A stretch of 64,000 bases of DNA from Nemophila menziesii (lineage: Eukaryota; Streptophyta; Magnoliopsida; Boraginales; Hydrophyllaceae), in contig JARWIR010000039.1 in assembly GCA_029959085.1 (NCBI GenBank), positions 6,076,001 to 6,140,000 on the forward strand, read 5' to 3'. The notes beneath the pieces are model-generated. The model made no database searches and was not told the DNA's origin. It saw only the letters and a list, made by a program, of their open reading frames with translations. The position numbers and the translations under genes were made by a program. Below are positions 47,797 to 61,505 of this stretch, piece by piece (the stretch's first letter is position 1; each line of letters opens with the position of its first letter).

Positions 47797-49569
47797 TAAT
47801 TTTTTATTAATTTTTGTATTGGTTCAATCATAAAAATATATGTGTACCATTTTATAGGTAATATTTCGAAATCAGGAAGTATACTCAATGATTTGGAGTG
47901 TAGTTTTGCTGATTGTCTAAGTATAGTTAGAGATTAACTTAATATACTCAATAATTTTTCATAATTACTAATTTCTCTAATCCACGATTTTCGTACTTAG
48001 TGATTTCGTAATCATTGAATCACTAAGTACGCCTGGGTGGCTGTGTTGGTAGTGTTAAAGATAAATATTATAAATACTTAATGGCTTTGTAGTCAATGAA
48101 TCAATAAGTAGTCCCCGGGTGGTTGTGCCAACGTCGGTCGGTGGGTAGTGGTCGGAAATGAATAATGATAATACTCAGTTACTTAGTAGTGGTCCGAACT
48201 TATTATCACTTATAGTAAATTATTTGAAAAATAATCTAGCAAGATGTTTTTTATTGGGGATTAAAATTGCCTCAAAAACACACATTGTCAGTCACCCTTG
48301 ATAGATCTATGTAAATTGTTTATTGTCATTTTGAAATACTTGAACTGTAAAATTTGAGTTTGTTTATTTTAGGGGAATTTTTTTGCATATGTGTAACTGA
48401 AAGTATATATGTTTCTTGAACTAAAATTCGTATACTAATTATGTAATTAATTATTTAGTGCTATTATTCCACAAATGTAACAAAATTAAATATTTTTCAC
48501 ATTTGTAGATAAATTAATATTAATAAAAGAACAATCAAAATTATTTTATGTCCATGTTAAACTCACGGTAAGCCGTGTTTATTTGATTTCACACAAGAAA
48601 TTAGACAAATAATATGTCTTGTTATAACTCTACATTAAATTTGTAAGCAATGAGTTTTTTTCGTTTTACACCTAATATATATGAGATTATCTGTCTTTCT
48701 TATAATTTATACAAAATATTTCATTGATGGGTTATCTTTAATTGGTTTCACACTACATATGTATGTGATAAGTTTTTTTAACATTTAGTTCGTTTATTTT
48801 TATATAATAAAGTAGTATACACCTAACTCTTCCTATTAAAATACAAAATCCCCACAAACCTCTCATAATTACCATTAATTTCTCATATTCTCGTTTAACA
48901 TCACATTACCCTCCCTTTTTATTATTATAATATTTGTAGAAGTATAATTAATTGTTTGGAAATGTCCTCAAGAACGGGTAATATCTAGTGCTTATATATT
49001 TCATATATAAACTCTTATTTAGTAGTGGTAGTAGTCGTAGTTATGATTGAGTATGAACCAAAAGTAAACTGATCCAAGCAAAGGCCAAAATAGAGGATTT
49101 TCTTTATTTAGGCCCAATATTGATCGGGTTTTAAGCTAACTATTTATAAGTTCTCCTTGCTTTACTTAAACCCACCTCAACTCGCTGTCACCCGACCTAA
49201 TAAGTTATAAAAATATGTACAATCTAAAACTTAACTCTCAGTTTCATTTAATATTTCTCTCCAACAATATTAATTTATTATATTTTTATATACTAAAATA
49301 ACTAATTACGATTCACTACTATTACACCAAAATAATATAATAAATTTTTTGTTTAAAACATCATTCTTTTAATAAAGTTTTATACCATATTTATGTATAT
49401 GTTTAAGTATTTAAAATATTTATATAGATCTATTTATTTATATTATTGATCTTGCAAAATTTTATATTATATATTTATTATTTTATTATATATGAAAAGA
49501 TAGGTATATTGTTTTTGAAAATATATTTATGTATTTTTTTTAAAATTTGCAAATATGTATCTTTTCACA

Positions 49570-49570
49570 T

Positions 49571-49632
<62 letters not shown>
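49570..49632. repeat. (TA)n microsatellite
   Basis: About 30 TA steps at the same unit position as 24881-24940. Confidence 0.95.
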
Positions 49633-49637
<5 letters not shown>

Positions 49638-52610
49638 TTTCATTAATTTATTATATAAAGACATAAATATATTTATCAGACATATTTATATATAATAAAT
49701 AGATTTATATTTTTTTTAATTTGATTTGTGTATGAAATCTTTTTTTTATTTTGGTTGGTATATTTTTGTCTTAAAAATAAGTCTTAAAAATATGTGTATG
49801 TAGGTACAATTTTTTAAATGGCAGTGAATAAAAATTTCTAAATAGAAAGTAAGAAACAATTAATGAATCAATCAACACAAACATGTATATATTTACATTT
49901 AAATTTTATGGAATGTACATGTAACTTCACAAATTTGATCATATTTCAAACCAACATGTGTATTATACTTGAATTAAGTTTCATTAAAAGTTAATAAATA
50001 ACAATGTAAATATGCCTTTCATATTTGTAGTGACTATTATGGTGTATTCATTAGAAACTCTATAAGATTCTTATGGATTTTAGAAACTCTATAGGATTTG
50101 TAGACTCATTGGTGTGTTTTATGTTTTTAATCTTGTACAAAATTTGACTAATTTTACAATATCATGTATAAAAATTTTCAAATTATATTAATACTTAAAG
50201 GAATCAGTAATACTCATGTCTTATAAGGATAAAAATATGGGCTAAAAATTAAAAACATTATTATACACATTTGTACTTCTATTGAAAATATACTAACTTG
50301 TATTACACGCTAAGAGATTAGTTATGTCACAACTAATTAGTTTGTGATATATTTATATCATATTTATGATTGCTTACAGGCTTATAACATAGATAAATAA
50401 AGCTTATTATTTTATTATTTGTGACAATTAATTTAGGTAATTTAGAATAAGGTTAATTACACAATGTATATGAAAATAACACAAAATTTATATTATCTGT
50501 GATCCAGTGGCATTGTTTGACTCTACCCTAATATACCATATACTTAATAGAACATCTAAATACAAAAAAAAAATTAGTGGTTTTGACTTAGATATACATG
50601 TGCTATCTCAATTATTTACTCGCTCATTATAATTATGGATATGTCACATGCATGGTGTAGATTTTTATGATATTCATTTCAGACACAGCTATTTGCATAC
50701 GGTATTAATATTTTACAAAACAAAATTAAGAGAATTAATTGTTTAGCGGGTATACAAAGATCTCCCATCCTTCATGATTTTGTAGAATCCATTTTTGGAG
50801 CACCTACAATTCATTCTTTCCGCAACAATAACCATTTTATCAAACATAACCATAATATCATTGACAAAACTTTAAAAACCTGGATAGAAAACGTGTCAGA
50901 CAATAATTTAACAATCTTGTAACAATGAATAAGAGGGTGTGTCTTTAGTTGTCACCTTTCGTTTTGTTCTCACTACACCAACAATCAAGGATTGAAGTTA
51001 CAGCCTTTTTAGTAGAATTAATTTATTTTATATGATTTTCATAGTGTTGTCGACTTTATTTTATTTTATGTTCATCCCCCTAAAATGCCATAATGTTACA
51101 TTTTTCAACATCCCATATAATAAAAGTTGTGGCCAACACTACATTTCTAGTTTATCCAACTATTTCCCTACTAACTATAATATACAAATACAAAATTAAA
51201 CCCAAAATTTCTTTTGATTTAATCACAGTATATTACTATATATTATTAGGAAATGTTCTACAATTTTCAATGTTATTAAACAATTAGTCTACATGACTAT
51301 ATATTTATTTAGAAAATAATTGTATCTAATATTGGACCGTCTAATACCAATTATATTATGAGACATACCCTATATTTATGTCATTCAAAAACTAATTAAG
51401 TAACTACCTAGTTAACCTATGATATTTGTTTTATCAATATAATAAATTGTTAAGCTGTTAATATTGGACAATCCAATATAAGATGGAAGGCTTACCCTAT
51501 TAACTCTGAGTATATGTTTTCTGAATATGCTGCCAACTTTAAAGTAATGATGATAACTATTGGTAAAATGTTAGACACGTTCAACACCATTAGATAGCCA
51601 TTTAAATCTAGTTTACGTGACCTTAAACATGATTCAATTAAAAGTTAGCGAGAAATCTATGGACTTTTCTCTAAGATGACTAAAGCTATCAAGCTTTTGT
51701 AAAAAAAACCGTGGGCCAAGAATTTTACTAGGTTGAAACCATATTGGCCCTAGAAAGAGAGCTACAAAAATTACACAATAAATTAGCTTTTGCACTCGTT
51801 ATGATAAAAATATGATTGAAGACAATCAAATTTTTGTAAGACTTTAAGTTTTTATTTATTAAATTTTATTCTTCAAATATGAGTATGATTAACTATATAT
51901 TGTTAATGAAATACTCTCTTCATTAGTTTTGGACGATCTCTTATGAACCCTAGAATTATGAATTGAGGCTTTTTATATGAATTTAGGGTTTTTGCTTGAT
52001 TAATATTTATTCATACCTATTTTTTATTATCTTGTATATGGTTTTTTTCATTATAAAGTCCACATAATTTATTAGCCCTAGTTTATGAATTACACCATGG
52101 AGGAGAATTTTTAAGGTGAAAGTAGATATTATAGGTGTTTATTTCTAATCAAATAAAAAGAATATAGAAATTTACATAGACGTTAAAAGAGTTAAATTCA
52201 TGAGTGCCTTATTATTATGTAGGAATATACATGCGAGGTTTAGGTGCCTTCTAGAGTCACGATTAATATAAATAGTTAAGTAGAGGCTTAGGTGGAATCT
52301 AGATACCCGATTAATATGAATAGTAAACATAGTCTTATTCCCGATTATTGTGAATAGTAAACATTGTCTTCAACTTTCAGTCTTATTAATTAATGAAACC
52401 GAAACCTATATATATTATTTTGTTACTTAACATTTCATTCAACGTCATTAAACACAAACTATAAGTCTTACAATACCTATGAAGGTGATAAAATATTTAC
52501 TTTACTACTTGGAATGATCAATAAAATTTTGTGGGTAGTTACTCTCTTGGGTGCATAAATCACCTTACTTAGGGGGATACCATGTTTTTTAGCATCATTT
52601 TAGTGGATTG

Positions 52611-54090
52611 CATTAAAGGTTAAGGTAATGGTTAATGTTAATGTTAATTTTAAAGCTTAAGGTTTATGGTTTAAGTTTTAAGGTGTAAAGTTCAAGGTTC
52701 AAGGTTCAGGGTTAAGGTTGAAAAATTTAAGATGAAGGTGAAGGTGAATTTTAAGGTTAAGATTTAAGATTAAGGTTAAAGTTAAGTTTATGGTTTAAGT
52801 GTTAAGGTATAATACTTATGGTTTAAGGAATATGGTTAAAGTTAAGGTTAAGGTCATAGTGAAAGCAAAGCCCTATGTTATAGTTAAGGTTTACGTCTAA
52901 GTTTTACGGTTTAAGGTATGGGATTTGAGGTTAGGTTTAAGTTTAAGGTTTAGATTGAGCATAAGGATAATATTTAGTTTAAGGTAAATATTAGGGGCCA
53001 TATTAAGGTTAAGGTTGAGGTTAATATTGGTGTAAAAGTTAAGGTTAAGATTAGGGTTAAGATTAAGGTTAATGATAAAGTCAATGCAAAGTAAAATTTT
53101 AAGTTTAAGTTTAAGGGTACGGTTAAGGTTATCGGTAATTTTAATGTTAGGTTAAAGTTAAGAATAAGGTTACTAATCTCTTTAAGGTTAATAGTTAAGG
53201 GGTTGATGTTAAGGTGGGTTAAGGAGTAAAGAGAATTAGTTAAGGTTAATGTTAAGACTAAGGTTAAGTTTAAGGTTAATTATAAGGTTCAATTTAATGT
53301 TAAGGTTAAGTTAAAATTAACGTTAATGATAAGTTTAATATTACGGTTAAGGTTAAGGCTATGACTAAGGCTATGTATATATCTAGGGATAAGTATACAA
53401 CTAAGGTAAAGACAAATGTTTAGGCTAAGGCTAAGGAAAATTCTAAAGAAAAAGCTAAGTAAAAGGTTAAGGCTAGGGCAAATGATATTATTAATGCTAA
53501 GGCTAAGACTAAGGCTAATGTTAAGGTTAAGTTCATGGTTAAGGTTAAGTTCATGGTTAAGGTTAACTTTAAGGTTATGGTCAAGGTTAGGTTTACAGTT
53601 AATATTAAGGTTAAAGGTTAAGGTTAAAGTTTAAATTTTGGGTTATGGTAAAGGATAAGGTTATGTCTAAGGGTTAACTTTAAGGTACAGGTCAAGTCTA
53701 AGGTAAGTTGAAGTTTAAGTTTCAGGTTATAAAGATTTAAGGTTAGAGGTCGGATATAATCGTGATTAAACTTTATTTTGTTAAGGTTAGAATTAAGGTT
53801 CAAACCTTACAGGATAAGGTTAAAAGCTTTATATTTGAGGTCGGATATCAGCATAGTAAATTTTTATCTAGTTCAAATTAGAATTGAGGTTTAAACCTTA
53901 AGGGTGAGTATATGGTTAGGGTTAGTGTAAAGGTTAAAATAAAGGTTAAGTTTAAGGTTATGATGAATGTTAATTTTTAAGTTTAAAGTTCTAGATTTAA
54001 GATAAAGTTCATGGTTTAGTGTTACGTTTAACCGTATGGTTAAGATTAAAGCTTACATGTAAGTTTAAGGTTAAGGTTAAAGTTTAGGTT
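52611..54090 (+). repeat. GGTTAA hexamer block 5
   Basis: Same landmarks in the same order ('agcaaagccctatgttatag' near 52865, 'ttcaaattagaattgagg' near 53873). Richer in GGCTAA variants in the middle (53360-53520). Confidence 0.9.
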
Positions 54091-55005
54091 AACGTGATTT
54101 TTTATTATTTTAACACATATCCAAATATTTTTAAGTGTGTGGTTCATGATCTTTGATTTCTTGTACATATTATTTTATGCTTATAAAAGATTTGTAGGAT
54201 TTAGCTTGCACGCATTTTTTTATAAAATTAATTCGATTTTCATTGTTCATGGTTCAAGATTCAAGGTTCTTCATTTATAGGTAATGAAAAAGGGTAGGCT
54301 TTTGTTCTGTTTATAGGCAAGAGAACCCAAATCCCCTATGTGAGCCTTTAAAATAAGCTTTGTTCCATTTAAAGTATCAAACCTAAGTCCCCTGGTTAAA
54401 ATAGAATATTGTGTATAGCATGTATGGAGTGAGATAAGAGACAATTAAGTTTTTTTTTATTTGTAAAAAACAATTATTACAATAGTGCGAATAAGTAAAT
54501 TAATTGTTCAAAAACGATCGTGTTCGTCTTTTATGTAGAGTTGACGTGTCATTTTTAAAAGTTTATTTAATAATATATATGTAGTGGTAAAAGATAAATA
54601 ATTTTAACGGTCACAAACTCAATAACAATATACATAAAAATTTGAATGTAAATGTATCAAAAAATTCTTGAAATATTAAAATAATAACGTCGTTACCTTT
54701 TTTAATATGCTTATATCGTCTAAAAAAGTATAATGGGTTTGACGATTGGTAATAATTATAAATTTTTTTTATTTAAAACAAAAAAATATTTGCAAAAATA
54801 ATAAATTAAATCCAGTGAGTGAATTTAGGAAGTGTAGACGAACTTGATAATCGTTGTTTATGTAGAGGATGTGAATTGTTTAAAAAAATGCTTTATAATG
54901 TAGATTCACAACCTTTGGACACATGTTATATAATATTGATATATACGGTTTAAAAATTTTGCATACTATATTAACATTTATTATGTCCATAAAAAGATAT
55001 ATAAA
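54091..55005 (+). repeat. Macro-repeat unit 6, left part
   Basis: Landmark at 54115, tRNA-like remnant near 54370, 'gtagattcacaacctttgga' near 54900. Leads into the tandemly duplicated 6.5 kb segment. Confidence 0.75.
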
Positions 55006-58000
55006 AAGAATTTTTTTGTATTAAATTATTTGCTTAATATATATATAAATATATTATATGGCTCTAAAATTAAATCAAATAAAAATATTCATTCACATTA
55101 AAGGTATATATTTAGTAAAAACTTAAAATTAAAATTGTAATTATATATTTGATAGAATACATAAGTAAGTAGATGCTGATAATTAGATAGCACAAACAAA
55201 CCCATTAGTTTTATGGGATTATAACTATAATAGTACGGCTTTTATTGGATTTTAATTTATATATTTGGCATAAATATAATATATAATTAAATTATAGTAG
55301 GTCCATAATATTAGTTATAAATTTTCTTGAGAGATCCCAACCATGGAAGATAAAGGGATAAACTAAGCCATCTTTTATGTATAGAGACTAAGGCTAAGGA
55401 TAGGGATAGGGACGAGTCTTCATTTTATTAAGGTTAGAGTAAAGATTTAAACCCTAAAGGATAGGGTTAGGGTTATTGTTAAGGTGATAAGATTTAAGGT
55501 TTAAGGTCATATATCAACACAATAATTTTTCATCTGGTTAAGATTATAATTGAGGTTTAAATAGTTTTAGGGTAGAGGTTAAAATTAAGTTTAAGGTTTA
55601 AGATTATGATATAGTTATGTATCAACATTCAAGTTTAAATTTCAAGATTTAAGGTAAAGTATACGATTTAGTATTAATTTAAAGTGTATGGTTAAAGTTA
55701 TGGATTAACTGATGGTAAACGTTATTTTTTATTATATTAACATATATCCCAATAATTTTAATATTATGGTCTATAATTTTTAATTTCTTGTACACATTTG
55801 GTTAATGCTTATGACACATTTTTGTATTTAGCTTTCATGATTTTTTTTTTAATTTAAATTTTATTGTTCTTGGTTTAAGACTGTTGTTCACGTTTTATGG
55901 GTTATGAAAAAGGAAACATGTGTTGTATTAAACAAACCAAGATTTCCTATGTGTTGTATCATTAACATCTTCATCATAATCAAATTATTGTAACACTTTA
56001 ACTTTTATATATCAAATTTTATTTTGAGTTACGATTATTCTTAACTTTATATTATTCATAAAATACTCTCTTCATTATCTTATGACGATTTCTTATTAAC
56101 TCGAGAATTATGAATTGAGGCTTTTTGTATGAATTTAGAGTATTTCTTAATTGATATTTATTTATACGTATTTTATAATATCTCATAAAAAGCGGTTTTT
56201 ACTATAAAGACCATGTAATTTATTAGCCCTAGTTTATGAGTTACACCCGGGAAGGGTATTAAAAGGTGGAACAATATATTAGAGGTGTTTATTTCTAATA
56301 TAATAAAAATAATATAGAAATTTACATAGCCGTTAAAAAGGTTAAATTCACTGGTGTCTAATAAATATATAGGAATATACGAGAGAGGTTAAGTGCCTTC
56401 TAGAGTCACAATTAATGAGAATAGTAAACATCGCTCTTATTTGAATTAATAAGAAGCTTAGGTTGAATCGAGATTCCCGGATAATGTGATTAGTAAACAT
56501 CATCTAATTCTCTTAAGCCTAAATTTTAATTCTTTGGTGAATTGGATCATCCCGGGCTAGTTTCCTACCTATGTTCGTCCCTATATTTGAATTTTATTCT
56601 TTTTAATTCTTCATTATCAAAACAACAACCAATATATATTATATTATTATACAATATTCTATTCAACGTCATTAAACACACAATATAAGTTTTACAATCC
56701 CTATGGAGATGATAAAAGTTTTACTCTACTACTTGGAATGATCCATACAATTTTGTGAGGAGTTTCTCTCTTGGGTGTGCAAATCACCTCAAACATAGGG
56801 GGATGCCCATTTTATTTGCATATTTGACGTGAATTGCATTAAAGGTTAAGTTAATGCTTAAAGTTAAGGTTAAGGTTAAGGTTAAGGTTAATGTTTAAGA
56901 TTTATGATTTAAGTTTTAAGGTTTAAGGTTCAAGGTTCAAGGTTCAAGGTTTAAAAACATAAGATGCGTGTGGAGTTAAAGGTTAAGGTTAATGTTAATG
57001 TGAAGGTTTCAGGTTTAGGTTATGTTTAAGTTTAAGTTTAAGGTTTCAGGTGTAAGACTTTTATTTTAAGGGTTATGCTTAAAGATATGGTTAAGGGCAT
57101 AGCGGAAGCAAACACTTAGTTGTATAGTTTAAGGTTCATGTTTAAGGTTTACCGTTTAAGTTATAAGATTTAAGGTTAATGTTAAGTTTAAGGTTAACAT
57201 TAAGGTTCAGGTAAAGGTTATGGTGAACGTGAAAGCAAACACTAATTTTTTTGGTTTAAGGTTTACGGTTTAAGGTATAAGATTTAAGGTTAAGATTAAG
57301 TTTAAGGTTAAGATTAAGGTTTAGGTTAAGGTTAAGGATACGATTAAGGTTAAGGTAATTGTTAGGTAAAGGTTAAGGATAAGGTTAAGGTTGGGGTTAA
57401 AGTTAAGGTTAAAATTAAGGTTAATATTAAAGTCATGGAAAAGTAAAACTTTAAATTTAGGTTTAAGGGTATGGTTAAGGTTATGGGTAAGGTTAATATT
57501 AGGTTAATGTTATGAATAAGGTCACTGATCTCTTTAAGGTTAATACTGAAGGGGTTGATGCTAAGGTGGCTCAAGGAGTAAAGAGCATTAGTTAAGGTTA
57601 AAGTTAAGTTTAAGGTTAAGGTTGAGGTTAATTATAAGGTTCATTTTCATGTTAAGGTTAACTTAAGATTAACGTTAACCGTATGGTTAAGGTCAAAGTT
57701 TACAAGTAAGGATAAGGTTAAGTGTGTGGTTCATGATTTTTGATTCTTGTACATATTATTTTATGCTTAGATTTAGCTTGCAAGCAATTTTTATGAAATT
57801 AATTCAATTTTCATGGTTCCTGGTTCGAGATTCAAGGTTCTTCATTTATAGGTAATGAAAAGGTAAGCTTTTGTTCTACTAATAGGCAAGTGAACCCAAA
57901 TCCCCTTTGTGAGCCTTTAAAATAAGTTTTGTTCCATTTACGGTATCAAACATAAATCCCCAGGTTAAAATAGAATATTGTGTATAACGTGTATGGAGTG

Positions 58001-61000
58001 AGAAGAGATAGTTAAGTTTTCTTTTATTAGTAAAAAACAATTATTACAATAGTGCGAATAAGTAGATTAATTGTTCACAAACTACCGTGTTCGTCTTTTA
58101 TGTAGAGTTGACGTGTCATTTTAAAAAGTTTATTTTAGCATATATATGTAGTGGTAAAAGATAAATAACTTTAAATGTCACAAACTCAATAACAATATAC
58201 ATAAAAAATTGAATGTAAATGTATCAAAAAATTCTTGAAATATTAAAATAATAACGCTGTTACCTGTTTTAATATGCAATTATATCGTCTAATAAATTAT
58301 AATGGTTTTGACGAAAAAGTAATATGGTAATAATTATATAAAAAATATTTATTTGAAATAATAAGATATTTGAAAAAATAAGAAATTAAATGCAGTGAGT
58401 GAATTTAGGGAGTGTAGACGGTCATGATAATCGTTCATGTAGAAGATGTGAACTGTTTAAAAAAATGCTTTATAATGTAAATTCACAACCTTTGTCAACA
58501 CATGTTATATAATATTGATATATATGGTCTAAAAATTTTGTACACTATATTAACATTTAATATGTCCATAAAAAAATATATAAAAAGATATTTTTGTATT
58601 CAATTATTTACTTAATATATATATATATATATAAATATATATTATGGCTTTAATATTGAATCAAATTGAAGATATTAATTCACATTTAAGTTATGTATTT
58701 ATGGGATTATAACTATAATAGTACAATTTTTATTGGATTTTAATATATATATATATATATATATATTTGGCATAAATATAATATATAATTAAATTATAGT
58801 GGGTCCTATAATATTAGTTATATATTTTTTGGAGCAATCTCAACCATCGAAGATAAGGGGATAAACTAATCCATCTTTTATATATGTTAAAGACGGCTCT
58901 AAACCAATCACACCCGTGTCTTTTATATATTTATATTTATTATATTTGATTAACAACTTTTATATATATTGTTATATTAATCAAAATTGATGATTTTTGA
59001 AATCCGGAAGCTTCTTGTTCATTACCTTTTTAGCCATCTCCTCACATATAAATATATGCTATTCATTAATATTTTTGCATCAACACAACAACTATTTCTA
59101 AACATTTACCTAACAATATATATTATGAAAAAATACACCATATACATCCCCTTTCGTAAAACACTTATAAAAATCGATCTAGCTTTAAATTTTAACTATC
59201 ATGTTTATTCTAATCTTCTAGGAAACATAAATGATTACAATCCAATCGTGACCATGTCAATTCATCACAAAATATATCTCCTAAAGATAAGTGATTGTGA
59301 TGCATTGTCATTGTTGTCGATGAGATTGTAAATTTATTTACAATTTGTCGCCCATGAATATTGGTAGAATTTTTTGATATCTAATAAAACATTACTACAC
59401 TTTTAACGTATTCGAAATTTATAGATAAGATCTTTGTCAATGGGTCTTGAAGAGATATTTTCATATATCATATTTATAATATATATGTACTTAAAGACAC
59501 ATTAATCACATTTACCACCTAGAATATCTAAACCACCTCTCAAAATACTCTTCTCCTCCAACCTACTAAACCATGCAGACTATTTTCTAATGGTAGATCA
59601 ATCTCTCCATGGTAGATTGGAGTTTGAATAGTTGAGTTTGAAATAACAGATCTAACTATCGAGGCAAATTTTTTTATGAGGTTTTGTTGTTCATGATTAT
59701 TTGGTTTGCTTTTTTTCTTGGAGTAACATTCAACATAGATATATAACATTCAACATAATTATTTAATTTTATTTCTTTAAATATTGTATAAATTTTTACA
59801 TATATTTTTTTCTTATAAGTATAATAGATTTATTTATTTATTATTAATTTTTTTATTGGTTCAATCATAAAAATAAATGTGTGCCATTTTTTAGGTAATA
59901 TTTAGAAATCACGGAGTATACTCAATGATTTGGAGTGTAGTTTTTCGAATTGTTTAAGTATAGTTAGAGATTAACTGAATATACTCAACGAATTTTCATA
60001 ATTAGTTATTTCTCTAATCTACGATTTTTGTACTTAGTGATTTCGTACTCATTGAATCACTAAGTACGCCTGGGTCGCTGTGTTGGTGGTCGTTGGATGG
60101 TGTTTAAAGATAAATATCATAAATACTCAATGACTTTGTATTTAATGAAACAAAGAGTACTCCCTGGGTGGCGGTGCGAGCGGTAGTCGGTTGGTAGTGG
60201 TTGGAGATGAATAATACTAATACTCAATTACTCAGTGGTGGTACGTACTTATTATCACTTGTAGTAAATTATTTGGAAAATCATCTAGCAAGATGTTTTT
60301 TATTGGCGATTAAATTGGTCTCAAAAACACCCATGTCAGTGACCCTTGATAGATCTATGTAAATTGTTTATTATCATTTTGAAATACTTGAAATGTGAAA
60401 ATTGAGTTTGTTTATTTTAGGGCAATTTTTTTACACATGTGTAACTGTAAGTATATATGTTTCTGAACAAAAATTCGCATATTATTAATGTAACTTATAA
60501 TTAAGTGCTATTATACCACAAATGTCACAAAACCAAATATTTTTCACATTTGTAGATAAATTGATTTGAATAAAAGAACAAGAAAAGTTATTTTATGTCC
60601 AAGTTAAACTCACGGAAAGACATGTTTCTTTGATTTCACACAAGAAATTAGACAAATGATATGTCTTGTTATAACTCCACATTAAATTTGTAAACGATGA
60701 GTTTTTTTTTTGTTTCACACCTAATATATATGAGATTAGATGTCTTTCTTTCAATTTATACAAAATAATTCATTGATGGATTGTCTTGAATTGGGTTCAC
60801 ACTACATATGTATGCGACACGTTTTTTTAATATTCAGTTCGAGTATTTATATAATAAAGTAGTATACACCTAACTCTTCCTATTAAAACTCAAAATCCCC
60901 AAAAACATCTCATAATTCCCATTAATTTCTCATCTTCTCGTTTAACATCACATCACCCTCCCTTTTTATTATTGTAACATTTGTAAAAGTAGAATTAACT

Positions 61001-61505
61001 GTTCAGAAATATCTTCAAGAACGGTTCATATCTAGTGCTTATATATTTCATATATAAACTCTTCTTCAGTAGTGGTAGTTATGATTGAGTATGAAACCGA
61101 CGTAAATCGATCAAAGAAAATGACAAAATGGAGGCTTTTCTTTATTTAGGCCCATCATTTGTCGATTTTTTAAGCAAACTATTTATAAGTTCTGCTTGCT
61201 TTATTTAAACCCACATCAACTCGCTCGCTGTCATTTCATATTTCTCTCCAACAATATTAATGTATCATATTTTTATATACTATCATAACTAATTAAAGAA
61301 TTCAATACTATTACACCAAAATTATATGATAAATAATTTGTTTAAAAATTGTTTATACCATATTTATATATATGTCTAAGTATTTAACATATTTATATTG
61401 TTTTATATTTTTTGTATAGATCTATATATTTTTATTATTGATCTTGCAAAATTTTATATTATATATATGTATACATATATTCATATATTGTTTATTTTAT
61501 TATAT
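55006..61505 (+). repeat. 6.5 kb tandem segment, first copy
   Basis: Contains a short hexamer block (55385-55715), a landmark-like stretch (55730), then a joint near 55950 into the right part of a unit, the block at 56845-57705, another (degraded) landmark near 57715, and a unit interior with the tRNA-like remnant (57940), hairpin relic (59250) and 'gaacggttcatatctagtgc' near 61019. At 61506 the sequence of 55006 starts again. No coding sequence recognised; the 114-codon frame at 58987-59331 is unit DNA that is interrupted in units 2 and 4. Confidence 0.85.
56845..57705 (+). repeat. GGTTAA hexamer block 6 (3' part deleted)
   Basis: Usual start and both 'gcaaacact' higher-order landmarks (57108, 57232). 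It then jumps near 57670 to the terminal 'aaccgtatggttaaggtc' portion, so about 0.6 kb of the standard block is missing. Confidence 0.88.

Larger units (their letters stand above)
46771..52610 (+). repeat. Macro-repeat unit 5
   Basis: Landmark at 46793, B-box-like site at 47046-47056, then an AC-rich insertion (47640-47796) at about 47500-47820 in place of the ~1.2 kb seen there in unit 4. It continues with the 'tgatttcgtaatc' module, 'gaacgggtaatatctagtgc' near 48973, (TA)n (49570-49632), one subrepeat (49800-50470), and the standard right part. No gene recognised. Confidence 0.75.

Noticed and set aside
55440..55470. 'agggttagggtt' considered as a canonical telomere repeat
   Set aside because: Only two partial copies within degenerate hexamers; no TTTAGGG array exists in the window.
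58987..59331. 114-codon plus-strand frame
   Set aside because: The corresponding segments in units 2 (22940-23280) and 4 (40700-41050) contain stops and indels.
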